Assembly: GCA_030446465.1 (NCBI GenBank)
Contig: JAUJNI010000002.1
Span: 1 to 41,042 of the forward strand
From: Actinomycetota bacterium
GTDB lineage: Bacteria; Actinomycetota; CADDZG01; WHSQ01
Length of the DNA stretch: 41,042 nt
Reading direction: 5' to 3'
In this document: positions 30,621 through 39,508 of the stretch, piece by piece
How positions within the stretch are numbered: the first letter of the stretch is position 1
Layout: each line of letters begins with the position of its first letter
Made by a program: the position numbers and the translations under genes
Notes under the pieces: model-generated
What the model was told of the DNA's origin: nothing
The model's database searches: none
The model's input: the letters and a program-made list of their open reading frames with translations, nothing else

Positions 30621-32021
30621 ATGTCGCAGGTCGCCCGCTCACCGTTCGATCCTTCCACTGAGCAGATGCGCGCTATGGGCGACGCGGTGCTCGAGTATGT
30701 CACCGGTTTCGTCGATGAACGGTACCGAGCCCCCTCCGCCGACTATGACGGCGCGTTCGAGCTGGCGCGGTCCTTGCAGGAGACGCCGCCGCAGGAAGGA
30801 CGCGACCTGAAAGAGCTGCTGGACGTGATCGATCGGGCGGCGAGAAAGGGCTTCGATACCGCCGGACCCGGTTTCGTCGCTTACATACCCGGCGGTGGAC
30901 TCTACGCGGCCGCGCTTGCAGATCTCATCGCCTGCGTGACCAACCGGTACACGGCGATCGCAGCTCCCGCCCCCGCGCTGGTACAGCTCGAGGCGAACGT
31001 CCTGCGCTGGTTCTGCGATCTCTTCGGGTTTCCGAAGACCTCACAGGGGATCCTGACGCCGGGTGGTTCCATGGCGAACTTCTCGGCGGTGGTCACCGCG
31101 CGCGCCGCGAAGCTCGGGGAGCGGTTTCTCGACGGAGCCGTCTACGTCTCGGAGCACGTGCACCACTCGATCACCAAGTCGGCTGCGATCGCGGGCTTGC
31201 CCCGGGCCGCGATCAGGACCGTTGCCACCGATCAGCGGCTGCGCATGGATGTAAGCGCGCTGCAAGACATGGTGGCAGAGGATCGTCGCGCCGGATTGAG
31301 GCCATTCATGGTGGTGGGAAGCGCTGGGACGGTCAACACGGGGGCGATCGATCCTTTGGAGGACATCGCCGCCGCGGCCCGCAAGGAGGGGCTCTGGTTC
31401 CATGTCGACGCGGCTTACGGCGGCTTCTTCCAGCTCACCGAACGAGGCCACCAGCGCTTGAGAGGGATAGAAGAGGCGGACTCCATAACGCTCGACCCAC
31501 ACAAAGGCATGTTCCTGCCCTACGGGACCGGCAGCTTGATCGTGCGCGACGGAGAGGCGCTGAGAGAGGCGCACCAGGTTCATGCGCACTACCTCCCGGA
31601 TTCATCCCCGAACCCGGACCTCCCCGACTTCGCCGATTATTCGCCCGAGCTCACCCGGGATTTCCGGGGGCTGCGCGTGTGGCTCCCACTGCACCTTCAC
31701 GGGATCAAGACCTTTCGCGAGGCGCTCGACGAGAAGCTCGATCTCGCGCGACTCGTTTATGACTCCTTGGTCGACATCCCGGAGTTGGAGGTCCCGTGGG
31801 GGCCGGAGCTCTCGATCGTCGCCTTCCGTCCGCGCGGCGCCAACGAGGAGGACGCCGCGCGGCTGCTCGACAGCATCAACGCAAGTCGTCGAGTCTGGCT
31901 ATCGAGCGCCGAGGTCCGTGGCAAGACCTATCTGCGAGTCTGCATCGTGTCGCACCGGACGCGGCGCGATCGCATCGAGGAGTGCATCGAGATCGTCGCG
32001 AAAGCTGCAGCCGAGCTCTAA
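30621..32021 (+). CDS. PLP-dependent group II amino-acid decarboxylase
   Basis: A 466-residue protein from ATG 30621; the open frame to 30558 overlaps the previous gene and is not native. Group II decarboxylase features: ILTPGGSMANFSAVVTARAA, VYVSEHVHHSITKSAAIAGL, FHVDAAYGGF (the PLP Asp), and SITLDPHKGMFLPYGTG with the Schiff-base Lys. It resembles the aromatic-L-amino-acid/tyrosine decarboxylase branch, giving amines and CO2, but members also include aldehyde synthases and the substrate is not certain. Cytoplasmic. It is followed after three bases by a secreted-protein gene. Confidence 0.92.
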   Translation: MSQVARSPFDPSTEQMRAMGDAVLEYVTGFVDERYRAPSADYDGAFELARSLQETPPQEGRDLKELLDVIDRAARKGFDTAGPGFVAYIPGGGLYAAALADLIACVTNRYTAIAAPAPALVQLEANVLRWFCDLFGFPKTSQGILTPGGSMANFSAVVTARAAKLGERFLDGAVYVSEHVHHSITKSAAIAGLPRAAIRTVATDQRLRMDVSALQDMVAEDRRAGLRPFMVVGSAGTVNTGAIDPLEDIAAAARKEGLWFHVDAAYGGFFQLTERGHQRLRGIEEADSITLDPHKGMFLPYGTGSLIVRDGEALREAHQVHAHYLPDSSPNPDLPDFADYSPELTRDFRGLRVWLPLHLHGIKTFREALDEKLDLARLVYDSLVDIPELEVPWGPELSIVAFRPRGANEEDAARLLDSINASRRVWLSSAEVRGKTYLRVCIVSHRTRRDRIEECIEIVAKAAAEL

Positions 32022-32024
32022 GTC

Positions 32025-32888
32025 GTGAGCCACGTCAAGCTTCGCGGCCCCCTCGCGCTGCTTGCGGCCGCCCTGCTCCTTGGTGGGCCGCACGACCGAT
32101 ACGGGTCGTCCCTTGCCTTTCAGGCAGTGCCCCAAGACCTCTTCATTATGTTTTCCGCAAACGCGCCGCGGGACACTCCTGAGGTCTTCGGTCGCTACTT
32201 CACGTCTCGTGATTACGCCAGGACCGAGTCACTTCCGCCGAGGCTCTCGGTGGCTCGACACCACCGTTACGCCCTCGCGACGACGTTGCGCAAGAGATGG
32301 CTCGGTGAACCCGGCCTGCGCCACTGGGTCGACCGGGGATGTGGCCGAGGGACGCCGGGAACCATCGTCTACGACCCTGAGCGCCGCTATCTGACGCCGG
32401 AGCCGGAGCAGAGCCACTTCGTCGAATCGGTTCGGCGGGCCGTCCGCCTGGTGAGCTCGACCGGCTGCCACCGCTTTGGCCTGGCGCCGGGAGCATCGCT
32501 TCTCTTCGGGATGGACGACCAAGCGTGCAGCTACGACCTCGGCGACGGGCTCTACAGAGAGATCCCGTGGAGGTCGGTCGACATCATCGACGTCCAGGCC
32601 CAGAGATTCCTAGGCGACCGGTGCATCGAGGATGAAGGAGTGGAGCAATACGCATCGGTGGTGTCATCGATCGCATCTTTCGCGCGACGTCGCAATCCGG
32701 ATGTCTTAGTTGTGTCGCAGGTGTCGTTCAGGGACAACAGCCCGTCCGCAATGCATGAGGGCATAGCGAGCGTTTCGGGGGTCATCGACGGGATCTACTT
32801 CTCGTATCCCTCCACACACCCAGACATACCGTGCCTCTACTGCACACCCGCGCACCTGGAGACCTTCCTGAGCCGCCTGCGCCGCTAG
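32025..32888 (+). CDS. Secreted protein of unknown function, possible TIM-barrel
   Basis: A 287-residue protein with a GTG start. The N-terminus has a basic start and a short hydrophobic core (GPLALLAAALLLGG), so it is probably exported. The region SVDIIDVQAQRFLGDRCIED followed by VLVVSQVSFRDNSPS and GVIDGIYFSYPSTHPD looks like beta-alpha repeats of a barrel with acidic and aromatic loop residues, as in some uncharacterised actinobacterial glycosidase-like proteins. Six cysteines could form disulfides. No catalytic assignment is possible. It follows the decarboxylase closely and is convergent with the kinase gene (7-base gap). Confidence 0.75.
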   Translation: MSHVKLRGPLALLAAALLLGGPHDRYGSSLAFQAVPQDLFIMFSANAPRDTPEVFGRYFTSRDYARTESLPPRLSVARHHRYALATTLRKRWLGEPGLRHWVDRGCGRGTPGTIVYDPERRYLTPEPEQSHFVESVRRAVRLVSSTGCHRFGLAPGASLLFGMDDQACSYDLGDGLYREIPWRSVDIIDVQAQRFLGDRCIEDEGVEQYASVVSSIASFARRRNPDVLVVSQVSFRDNSPSAMHEGIASVSGVIDGIYFSYPSTHPDIPCLYCTPAHLETFLSRLRR

Positions 32889-32895
32889 CTCAGCG

Positions 32896-34290
32896 TCACG
32901 GGCCCTTGCTCACGAACAGGACGACCTCCTGGCCCTCGGTTAGCGGAACGCCGGGGGCCGGTTCTGTGCCCACGACCGTTTCCTTGGGTTGGCCCGACGG
33001 GATCTTTTCTTGCTTGACCTTGAAGCCGGCTCCTTCGAGCACATCCTCGACTTCGTCGCCGTCTTCGCCGATGACCCCTTCCCGTATGGCGACCTGCCCA
33101 CTCGATGCGGTCGGGGAGGGCGTGGCGGTCGGCTCCGGTGAGGGAGTTGTCGTGGGCTCGGCCGAAGGAGTGGTGGTCGGCTCGGCTGAACCCTGGCCGC
33201 CGTCACCGCGCCGGCCGGGCTCCGGCTGCTTCCCCGCGTTGTCCTGAGGATCGGCCGCCCCAGGGTTGCGGTTGGCTCCGAAGAGGTCGTCGGCGAAGAA
33301 TGCAAGCGTCCCGGCCCCAAGCGCCAGGATCGCAAGGCTCACCATCGCGGCGATCAAGGCAACGCTGCGTTTGCGTAGTGGGGGCCGCCTGCTCGGCGGA
33401 GCGGAAAGTGGTGGCAGCGGGTTCGTCTTCGGTGTCTCTGTAGGAGCCATCACGGCCGTGGCCGGAGACGTCCGGATATTGGACCTAAGCGCCAACGCCA
33501 TCTCGCGGGCATTCCCAAACCGCTCTGCCGGATCCTTCGCCGTGGCCTTGGCAACCACTGCGTCGAGCCACGGAGGAACCTCAGGAACGATGCTGCTTGG
33601 CGCCGGCACCTCCCTGGAGACGTGCTGGATCGCGACTTCCACGACCGAGTCGCCCCTGAACGGAAGACTGCCGGTGAGCATCTCGTAGAGCACGACGCCG
33701 ACCGAATAGAGGTCGGAGGATTCGCTCGTCTGCGATCCGGTCGCCCGCTCGGGGGCCAGATAGTGAGCGGTCCCCATCACCGCTCCCACTCCAGTGAGCG
33801 TGGAGTCGCCTGCGGCGCGGGCGATCCCGAAGTCGGTCACCAACACCCGGCCCGTTTCCTCGTCCACGATGACGTTGCCCGGCTTGATGTCGCGGTGGAT
33901 GATGCCGGCGCCGTGGGCGTGCGCCAGCGCGTCACAGATCTGAGCGGCGATGCCGGCCGCCCGGTCAGGGGGGAGAGCCCCGTCCTCCTTGATGATCCTG
34001 CCGAGGTCCCGGCCGTTGACTAGCTCCATGACCATGAAGTGCCGGTCTTGGTCCTGGCTGGCGTCGTAGACGTTGGCGATGTTCGGATGTGACAGCGCGG
34101 CAACCGCTCGAGCTTCACGCCGGAAGCGCTCCACGAAACTCGGATCGTGCGACAGCTCTTCCTTGAGCACCTTTACGGCGACGGGGCGCTCCAGGCGCTC
34201 GTCGGTGCCGGCGTACACGGTTCCCATCGAGCCCGAAGCGATCCGGGCGTCGAGCCGGTAGCGGCCCTGCAATGTGGTTGCTTCTGCCAA
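32896..34290 (-). CDS. PASTA-domain Ser/Thr protein kinase
   Basis: A 464-residue Hanks-type kinase. The kinase domain spans ~11-270: Gly-rich loop ASGSMGTVYAG, ATP Lys40, Glu59, catalytic HRDIKPGNV (132-140) and DFG (153-155). A single membrane helix lies at ~315-340. An extracellular Thr/Pro/Ser/Glu-rich linker (~367-398) made of repeated (S/P)xEPTxTP units follows, then a single PASTA domain (~400-464), which in this family senses cell-wall fragments. Most relatives have three or four PASTA repeats, so this one is short. It would phosphorylate cell-envelope or division proteins. Divergent from the beta-propeller lipoprotein gene. Confidence 0.94.
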   Translation of the reverse strand: MAEATTLQGRYRLDARIASGSMGTVYAGTDERLERPVAVKVLKEELSHDPSFVERFRREARAVAALSHPNIANVYDASQDQDRHFMVMELVNGRDLGRIIKEDGALPPDRAAGIAAQICDALAHAHGAGIIHRDIKPGNVIVDEETGRVLVTDFGIARAAGDSTLTGVGAVMGTAHYLAPERATGSQTSESSDLYSVGVVLYEMLTGSLPFRGDSVVEVAIQHVSREVPAPSSIVPEVPPWLDAVVAKATAKDPAERFGNAREMALALRSNIRTSPATAVMAPTETPKTNPLPPLSAPPSRRPPLRKRSVALIAAMVSLAILALGAGTLAFFADDLFGANRNPGAADPQDNAGKQPEPGRRGDGGQGSAEPTTTPSAEPTTTPSPEPTATPSPTASSGQVAIREGVIGEDGDEVEDVLEGAGFKVKQEKIPSGQPKETVVGTEPAPGVPLTEGQEVVLFVSKGP

Positions 34291-34431
34291 CCTACGCTCC
34301 TCTGTGGCGCCGGGCCGGGACGGGCATCCTAAGTCGGCAGGCCGAGCGGATCGGAACCAATCGAACCTCCCGATTGTAGGAACAGTCGAAGAGCTGACGG
34401 CAGCAAGACAAGTGTCCCGGGAGGGAGCATC

Positions 34432-35673
34432 GTGAGGGCAAGATTGACGGTTCTCGTCTGCATCGCCGCTCTAGCTGCGTGCGCCCCGGTGGCTTCCCGT
34501 GAATCCACCACAAGCTCCGTGCCCGCGGAGATCCTCGTCCTCCGCACCACCAAAGGAGTTACCGCGCTGGACCCCGCAACCGGGGACGTCACCCTGGCGG
34601 CCCCGAGCGCCGTCGCAGCGCCCGACTGGTCGAGTCTGCTCAGCTACTCGACGGGGGCCGGGACCACCACGCTCACCCGGCGAAGCGTTCCTTCGGGCGA
34701 GAAGCTGTCCGAGGTCGAGGTCTCGGGCCGCCTTGTCGCCAACGTCACCTCTGCAGACGCGGGCCTGGTGGCCCTCACACCGCCTCGATCAGAAGGCGCA
34801 ACCCCGTGGCTTCCCGATGGGCGCAGGCGCACCGAGGTCGTGATCGCGGATACCTCGGGGACCGCCACACCAAAGCGGTTCCAGCTCGCCGGCAACTTCG
34901 AGCCCGAGGCCTTCTCCACCGATAACCGGCAACTGTTCATGATCGAGTACATCCCCGCTATGGATCCGAATCGGTATCGGGTGCGGCGGCTCCACCTGAC
35001 GTCGGGCAAGGTGTCTCCCATAGGAAGGCTCAAGCAGTCCGCTCCGGGACAGATGCGCGGTACCGGACGAATGCAGGTTTGGGATCCCTCTGGAGACCAG
35101 CTCTACACCCTCTACACGCAACAGGGCCCGAACTACTCACACGGCGAACCCGCCAACCATTCCGGGGGAACTACACATGCCTTCGTCCACGTCCTGAACC
35201 TGCGCGACGGGTGGGCGCATTGCATAGACCTCCCAATGCCCTTCGGCATGGGCCGTGCGACTGCGAGCGCGGTGGCGATTTCCCCGGACGGCAATCGTCT
35301 CTACGTGTCCGACTGGTCCGCTGGCGCAGTGACGCTGATCGATCCGAAGGATCTAGAAGTCGTGCGGACGGTCCAGCTAGATCTGGGAGGGGCCGACGAC
35401 CACACCTTTGCGCAGGCGGGAACCGGCGACGTCCTCTATCTGGCAGGCAACTCCGATGTGGTTGCGGTGGATGCAAACAGTCTCGAGATGACGCAGCGCT
35501 GGACCATGGACTCGTCGGTAGTGGGCCTGGCCGCCAGCGCAAATGGGCAGCGCGTTTACGTCGCGCTGGAAGACGAGGTCATCACGCTTGATTCAGCCAC
35601 CGGTGAGGAGCTGACTTCGATCAACGCTCCCGGTGTGGAGGGTATTGAGCACGTCGGTGCTCTGGACGATTAG
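34432..35673 (+). CDS. Beta-propeller (YncE-like) lipoprotein
   Basis: A 413-residue protein with a GTG start preceded by GGGAGG. It has a lipoprotein signal, LVCIAALAAC, with the lipid-bearing Cys17. The mature part carries repeats of a WD/YVTN type (VTALDPATGDVTLAAPS, VAISPDGNRLYVSDWSAGAV, VAVDANSLEMTQRW, VITLDSATGEELTSI), consistent with a seven-bladed propeller on the outer membrane-face. Such proteins bind ligands or proteins, with no fixed enzymatic role. It is adjacent to the PASTA kinase in divergent orientation; a functional link is possible but unproven. Confidence 0.88.
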   Translation: MRARLTVLVCIAALAACAPVASRESTTSSVPAEILVLRTTKGVTALDPATGDVTLAAPSAVAAPDWSSLLSYSTGAGTTTLTRRSVPSGEKLSEVEVSGRLVANVTSADAGLVALTPPRSEGATPWLPDGRRRTEVVIADTSGTATPKRFQLAGNFEPEAFSTDNRQLFMIEYIPAMDPNRYRVRRLHLTSGKVSPIGRLKQSAPGQMRGTGRMQVWDPSGDQLYTLYTQQGPNYSHGEPANHSGGTTHAFVHVLNLRDGWAHCIDLPMPFGMGRATASAVAISPDGNRLYVSDWSAGAVTLIDPKDLEVVRTVQLDLGGADDHTFAQAGTGDVLYLAGNSDVVAVDANSLEMTQRWTMDSSVVGLAASANGQRVYVALEDEVITLDSATGEELTSINAPGVEGIEHVGALDD

Positions 35674-35690
35674 CTGGTCGCGACGACCAG
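35674..35690. terminator. Hairpin between convergent genes
   Basis: CTGGTCG-CGA-CGACCAG is a perfect 7-bp stem with a 3-base loop, starting at the first base after the propeller gene's stop and six bases from the end of the metallophosphoesterase gene. No T-run; it could act for both strands. Confidence 0.45.
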
Positions 35691-35696
35691 AACGGT

Positions 35697-36428
35697 TCAG
35701 CCGTCCACATCGCCGTTGCCCCCGAGGCTAAAGAGACTGTAGGGCCGCCGAATCACCGACAGAGCAACGTTTCTCACGGGAGTCCGCCCCGGAGTCATGC
35801 CCCTTGCGCTGCCAGCGTGGGCGTGCCCATGTAGGACGAGGTCCGCTCCCAATCGGTCGATCGCTTCGGCGAAGAAATAGCTCCCGAGGAAGGGATAGAT
35901 CTCGAGCCGCTCTCCGCGGAGGGTGGCCTCTATCGGCGAGTAATGAAGCAGGGCCACTCGATAGTCGCTGCTCAGGCCCCCGAGCACCTCTGCGAACCGG
36001 TCGGCGAGCTGCTTGGTGTGGCGAACAAAGCTCTTCATCTCGGGTTCACCGAAGTCGGATCCACACGCACCCACAAAACCACCGCCGAACCCTTTGATCC
36101 CGGCTATGCCCAGGGTCGCCCCAGCAACCTCGACAACCGTGCTGTCACCCTCGAGCACCCGCACGCCCACCTCTTGCATCACGTCGGTTATGGCCTTTTC
36201 CTCCCCGGAGTGGTAGTCGTGGTTACCGAGCACTGCCACGACCGGCACTTTGACGTCGGCGAGGTCGCGCGCCAGCACCGCGGCTTCCTCCGCCCGCCCA
36301 TGGCGAGTCAGATCTCCCGCGATCAATAGCACGTCTGCTGTGGCGTCGAGCTGGCCGAGATGAGCTCTCAGCGCGCCCATCGAGTCGCGCCCGAAGTGAA
36401 GGTCGGCGACGGCGGCGATTCGGATCAC
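35697..36428 (-). CDS. Calcineurin-like metallophosphoesterase
   Basis: A 243-residue protein with a GTG start. The binuclear metal site is complete: ADLHFG (Asp9, His11), AGDLT (Asp39), LGNHD (Asn69, His70), a later LLHYSP His, and HGHAH near residue 200. Such enzymes hydrolyse phosphomono- or diesters with Mn/Fe; the substrate is not predictable. No signal peptide, so it is cytoplasmic. It may be co-transcribed with the nucleotidyltransferase upstream on the same strand (gap 44 bases). Confidence 0.92.
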   Translation of the reverse strand: MIRIAAVADLHFGRDSMGALRAHLGQLDATADVLLIAGDLTRHGRAEEAAVLARDLADVKVPVVAVLGNHDYHSGEEKAITDVMQEVGVRVLEGDSTVVEVAGATLGIAGIKGFGGGFVGACGSDFGEPEMKSFVRHTKQLADRFAEVLGGLSSDYRVALLHYSPIEATLRGERLEIYPFLGSYFFAEAIDRLGADLVLHGHAHAGSARGMTPGRTPVRNVALSVIRRPYSLFSLGGNGDVDG

Positions 36429-36472
36429 GACAGGCTCAAGTGGGGGGTCTCCTTCATCGGAAAGCTACGAAG

Positions 36473-37117
36473 TCAGCGTTCGTAAACCGACTCGAATAGC
36501 TGGCGGATGAAGCTATCGGGGATGGGAAGGTCATCGGACTGCGCGTAGATGATGAGGCTGAGCACCCGGCGCGGCCCCCGAGAAGCTCGCTCCACCAAGT
36601 AGTCCCAGTCGAGCTTCGACTTGGCGAGCACGCCGAGCGCGTTGTACCAGTAGTCGGGCGTGTCCTCCTTCGCGCTCATCGCTTGACTGACGATGAAGTC
36701 CTCGGCAGCCATTAGTCGCATTCTCACCCCCTCGACCTCTTGGATCGTGCCCCTCTGCACCATGTTCTCGTCGAGGTACAGCGCGCCCTCCATCTGAAAG
36801 ATGAGATCGACGGTTATCTCGCCTTTGCTTGCCTTGTAGAGCCACTGGGGCTGGGACTCCTCGGTGTCGTAGCCCGCGGCGTCGAACGCCTTGAGCAGTC
36901 GCTTCGCGTCGGTGGGATTGATGACGAGGTCGACGTCGCCCATAGCGGAGGGACGCCCCCAGTGGTTAGAGGCGAGGCTTCCGGCCCCCAAATAGGGCAC
37001 GCCCACCTCCTCCGTGATCTTTACCGCCTCCGCGAGCACCTCTTTGAACGCCTCGAGGCGTTCGGGACTTACTTCTCTAGTCTGAGTGTTGTCGTCTACT
37101 CCGCCCATTGGTGGCAT
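36473..37117 (-). CDS. Nucleotidyltransferase-fold protein
   Basis: A 214-residue protein; ATG 37117 or the ATG at 37108, which has better spacing from GAAGGG. The polymerase-beta fold is seen in LGAGSLASNHWGRPSAMGDV then DLVINPTDAKRLLKAF, with Gly46-Ser47 and the metal Asp61-x-Asp63 pair, and a third acid in ITVDLIFQMEG. The C-terminal half is helical (MRLMAAEDFIVSQAMSAKED). The layout recalls the AbiEii/minimal-NTase group, some of which are toxins, but this gene has no antitoxin partner, and a housekeeping or orphan role is equally likely. Confidence 0.8.
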   Translation of the reverse strand: MPPMGGVDDNTQTREVSPERLEAFKEVLAEAVKITEEVGVPYLGAGSLASNHWGRPSAMGDVDLVINPTDAKRLLKAFDAAGYDTEESQPQWLYKASKGEITVDLIFQMEGALYLDENMVQRGTIQEVEGVRMRLMAAEDFIVSQAMSAKEDTPDYWYNALGVLAKSKLDWDYLVERASRGPRRVLSLIIYAQSDDLPIPDSFIRQLFESVYER

Positions 37118-37283
37118 CCCTTCGTAGGTCGGTCTCGGAGTGGGGAGGCTGGGGCTCAGCCACCATTTCGATCATAGGAGCATGGCGCTCGACGCCGGCA
37201 ACGCCGACTCTTGCTTGCGTCCTGCTAGTAGCCGGCAAGGCGGCGCAAGTGAGCGGTGTCCTTCAGGTGCCTCCTGGCGGCTA

Positions 37284-37844
37284 CTACGGCTCCTCTAACG
37301 CAAGCTGTGTCGTGGCGCCGACGTCATAGACAGGAAGTCCCTCGTCGTCTGGCCTCATGGCCAGATGGAGCTTGTGTGGTTGCGACGACGCGGCCCCCAG
37401 CAAATGGACCACCTCCGTTCCCCGGAGTGCAAGTGCGTCGGCAATGTGGCGGCGGTGGCACCTCCACCAGAGTGTCTCGGCGCACATGATGGCGGGCGGT
37501 GGGCGACTCCGCGCCTCGGCCTCGAGTTGTTCCAGCGCTCTCCGGAACTGCCGGGTGTCCATGTAATCGGCGTAAGCCTTAAAGGAAGCGTTGCGAAGGG
37601 CGCTATGACGTGAGGTGGTTCCAGCGCTGCTTCGCCGACCCCCCAGCTCCTCGCCTCTCCAGTCGTAGTCGATACCTGCTAGGTGCAACGATCGTTCGAT
37701 CGCATCCTTGTTGAACTGCGGATGGCGACGGGATCCGGGGAAGCGCCGGACATCGACGAGCAGGCCGACCGAGGCGGAGCGCAGGATCTCGATGAGCTCA
37801 GAGATCGCCCGCGTGCCGTGCCCGATGGTGTAGACGGTGCCCAG
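37284..37844 (-). CDS. DUF488-family protein without a canonical start codon
   Basis: The family sequence runs from VYTIGHGTRAISELIEILRS through VDVRRFPGSRRHPQFN, HLAGIDYDWRGEELGGRR to MCAETLWWRCHRRHIADALA, all in one frame and complete for DUF488 (about 186 residues). No ATG, GTG or TTG lies between the in-frame TAG (37848-37850) and the conserved VYTIGHGTR start; the first usable start would be the CTG at 37844. The TTG at 37688 would remove a third of the conserved domain. The conserved Arg and Cys residues suggest an enzyme, but its function is not established. Possibly a rare CTG start, or a damaged 5' end. Confidence 0.72.
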   Translation of the reverse strand: MGTVYTIGHGTRAISELIEILRSASVGLLVDVRRFPGSRRHPQFNKDAIERSLHLAGIDYDWRGEELGGRRSSAGTTSRHSALRNASFKAYADYMDTRQFRRALEQLEAEARSRPPPAIMCAETLWWRCHRRHIADALALRGTEVVHLLGAASSQPHKLHLAMRPDDEGLPVYDVGATTQLALEEP

Positions 37845-37883
37845 GACCTAGATACTTACCCAATCAGGCCGAGGAGCGCGTTG

Positions 37884-38439
37884 CTACGTTCTTCTCAGCA
37901 GTGCAACTAGTCGATCAAACGTCTTCGCATGGAAGTTGTAGAAGGCGTCTCCTTCTTTCCATCGGGAAGACACCGCCATGTAGTAGTGCCGGCCCCACTC
38001 CCGCAGGCGGAACACTGCGTCCCACGCGACCACTTCTCCTTGCGACTCAACGGGCCTCAGCCGGTAGGCCAGGCGCTCGCCCTCGCCCTTCGGTCGGTTG
38101 TCGCGGCCGACGTCCTTGTAGGCCGAGAGCCTTACGCTCTTGGGAGCTTGGGCCTTGAAGAACCTGATCGAGGCTCTGGTGCGGGCGTGGAGCTTTGCTG
38201 CGTCGGGCCAGCTATAGGTTCCGTCGGCGCACTCGGTGACGCCGTAATCGCTGCCGGGCTCCCGGTAGCTCCAGCAATAGCCGATGAGCCGCCCGCGCTG
38301 GACGTTGTCACCATGGACCCTGAGCACCGCGCGGAGGCCGTTTGTCGACTGCGAGTGACGGGCCGGCGGTCGGGATAAGCATCCCGAGGGCGAGCAGAAG
38401 CGGAAGGATGCCCCTCCACCATTTGTGCCGAAGTTGCAT
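37884..38439 (-). pseudogene. Secreted protein gene with a frameshift after the signal peptide
   Basis: The ATG at 38439, with AGGAG upstream, opens a signal peptide (MQLRHKWWRGILPLLLALGM, LIPTAGPSLA) followed by VDKRPPRGAQGPW and a stop. The mature domain lies in another frame: LRAVLRVHGDNVQRGRLIGY, CWSYREPGSDYGVTECADGT, FRLREWGRHYYMAVSSRWKE, ending at 37884. The two frames meet around 38330-38360. Two nearby cysteines and a beta-rich pattern suggest an exported domain of unknown function. A one-base error or genuine inactivation would both explain it. Confidence 0.65.
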
Positions 38440-38574
38440 ACCTTGCTCCTCTCGTCCGCCTCTCTAACAGAGAGGGTACTCGCTGGGCCCGGCCTGCTGA
38501 GCCGGTCGAATGTGCCTAGAGGCATCGAGCTGCAGAAAGGTTCCCTCCGGCCCGGGGCCTCTTAGTGTGGATCC

Positions 38575-39378
38575 ATGCCGGAGCTGCCCGAGGTCGAGTC
38601 CGTGAGGCGTCAGCTCGATCCGGAGCTGGCGGGGCGGACCATCATCGAGACCTTTGCCGATCCCCTCCCGAGCATTCCGAGGGAGTTCCACGATGTTCGA
38701 CCGGGCCAACCGGCGCACCATCGAGCGAGTCGGCAGAAGGGGCAAGTTCCTGATCGCGCCTCTCGACGACGGGCTCGAGCTGATCATGCACCTGGGGATG
38801 ACCGGCTCCTTTCGCTTCGATCACCCGGATCCGTATGTGAGGGCGTGGATGGCGCTCGACGACGGCCGCACCCTCTACTTTCGTGACGTCAGGCGTTTCG
38901 GCCGGATTGCGGTGGTTGATGCGGGCGATTATGCGGCGATCCCGACCCTGCAGCTCCTCGGCCCCGAGCCCCTTTCTGACGAGTTCGACCCAGTTCTCTT
39001 TGCGACCGACCTGAAGAAGACGACGGCTCCGATCAAGCCGTACCTGTTGTCGCAAAGGCCGGTGGCAGGGGTGGGCAACATCTACGCCGACGAGGCCCTG
39101 TGGCTCGCCAGGATCCATCCCGCGTCACGACGGATCAGCAGGGCCAGGGCGCTGGTTCTGCACGGCGCCATAAGAAAGGTATTGCTCGACGCCATCGACC
39201 GGGAGGGGACCACCTTTCGCGACTACATCATGGTCAACGGCGAGTCCGGCCGCAATGCCTCGTTTCTGATTGCCTACGGGCAGGGGGGCCGGCCTGCCCC
39301 CGCTGCCAGACGGCATTGCGAAAGGTGGTGCTGGGAGGCCGGGGCACCACCTACTGCCCCCGCTGCCAGCGCCACTGA
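38575..39378 (+). pseudogene. mutM: Formamidopyrimidine-DNA glycosylase with two frameshifts
   Basis: The N-terminus MPELPEVESVRRQLDPELAG starts at 38575 with the catalytic Pro2-Glu3. About residue 40 (38685-38700) the frame changes to the one encoding VGRRGKFLIAPLDDGLELIM, HLGMTGSFRF, and VAGVGNIYADEALWLARIHP. At a run of six G (39283-39288) it changes back, so that the C-terminal zinc finger CPRCQTALRKVVLGGRGTTY then CPRCQRH ends at 39378; one extra G restores it. Combined, the protein is a full-length Fpg, which removes oxidised guanine. The second shift in a homopolymer is a typical sequencing artefact, so the real gene may be intact. Confidence 0.85.
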
Positions 39379-39508
39379 GGCCGCTGCCTGGAATCGCCTG
39401 AGGGGCCCCGCAGAACTATCGGTATTTTCGGAGTTTGGGCAGGAGATTGGCCGCTGGGGTCCGAATAAACCCTCGATCGGGCGGTTCATCAGGCTCAAGG
39501 AGGAACCT

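Noticed and set aside
36473-37117. Nucleotidyltransferase as an AbiEii-type toxin
   Set aside because: No antitoxin gene is adjacent; the neighbours are a metallophosphoesterase and a DUF488 gene, so a toxin role is not supported.
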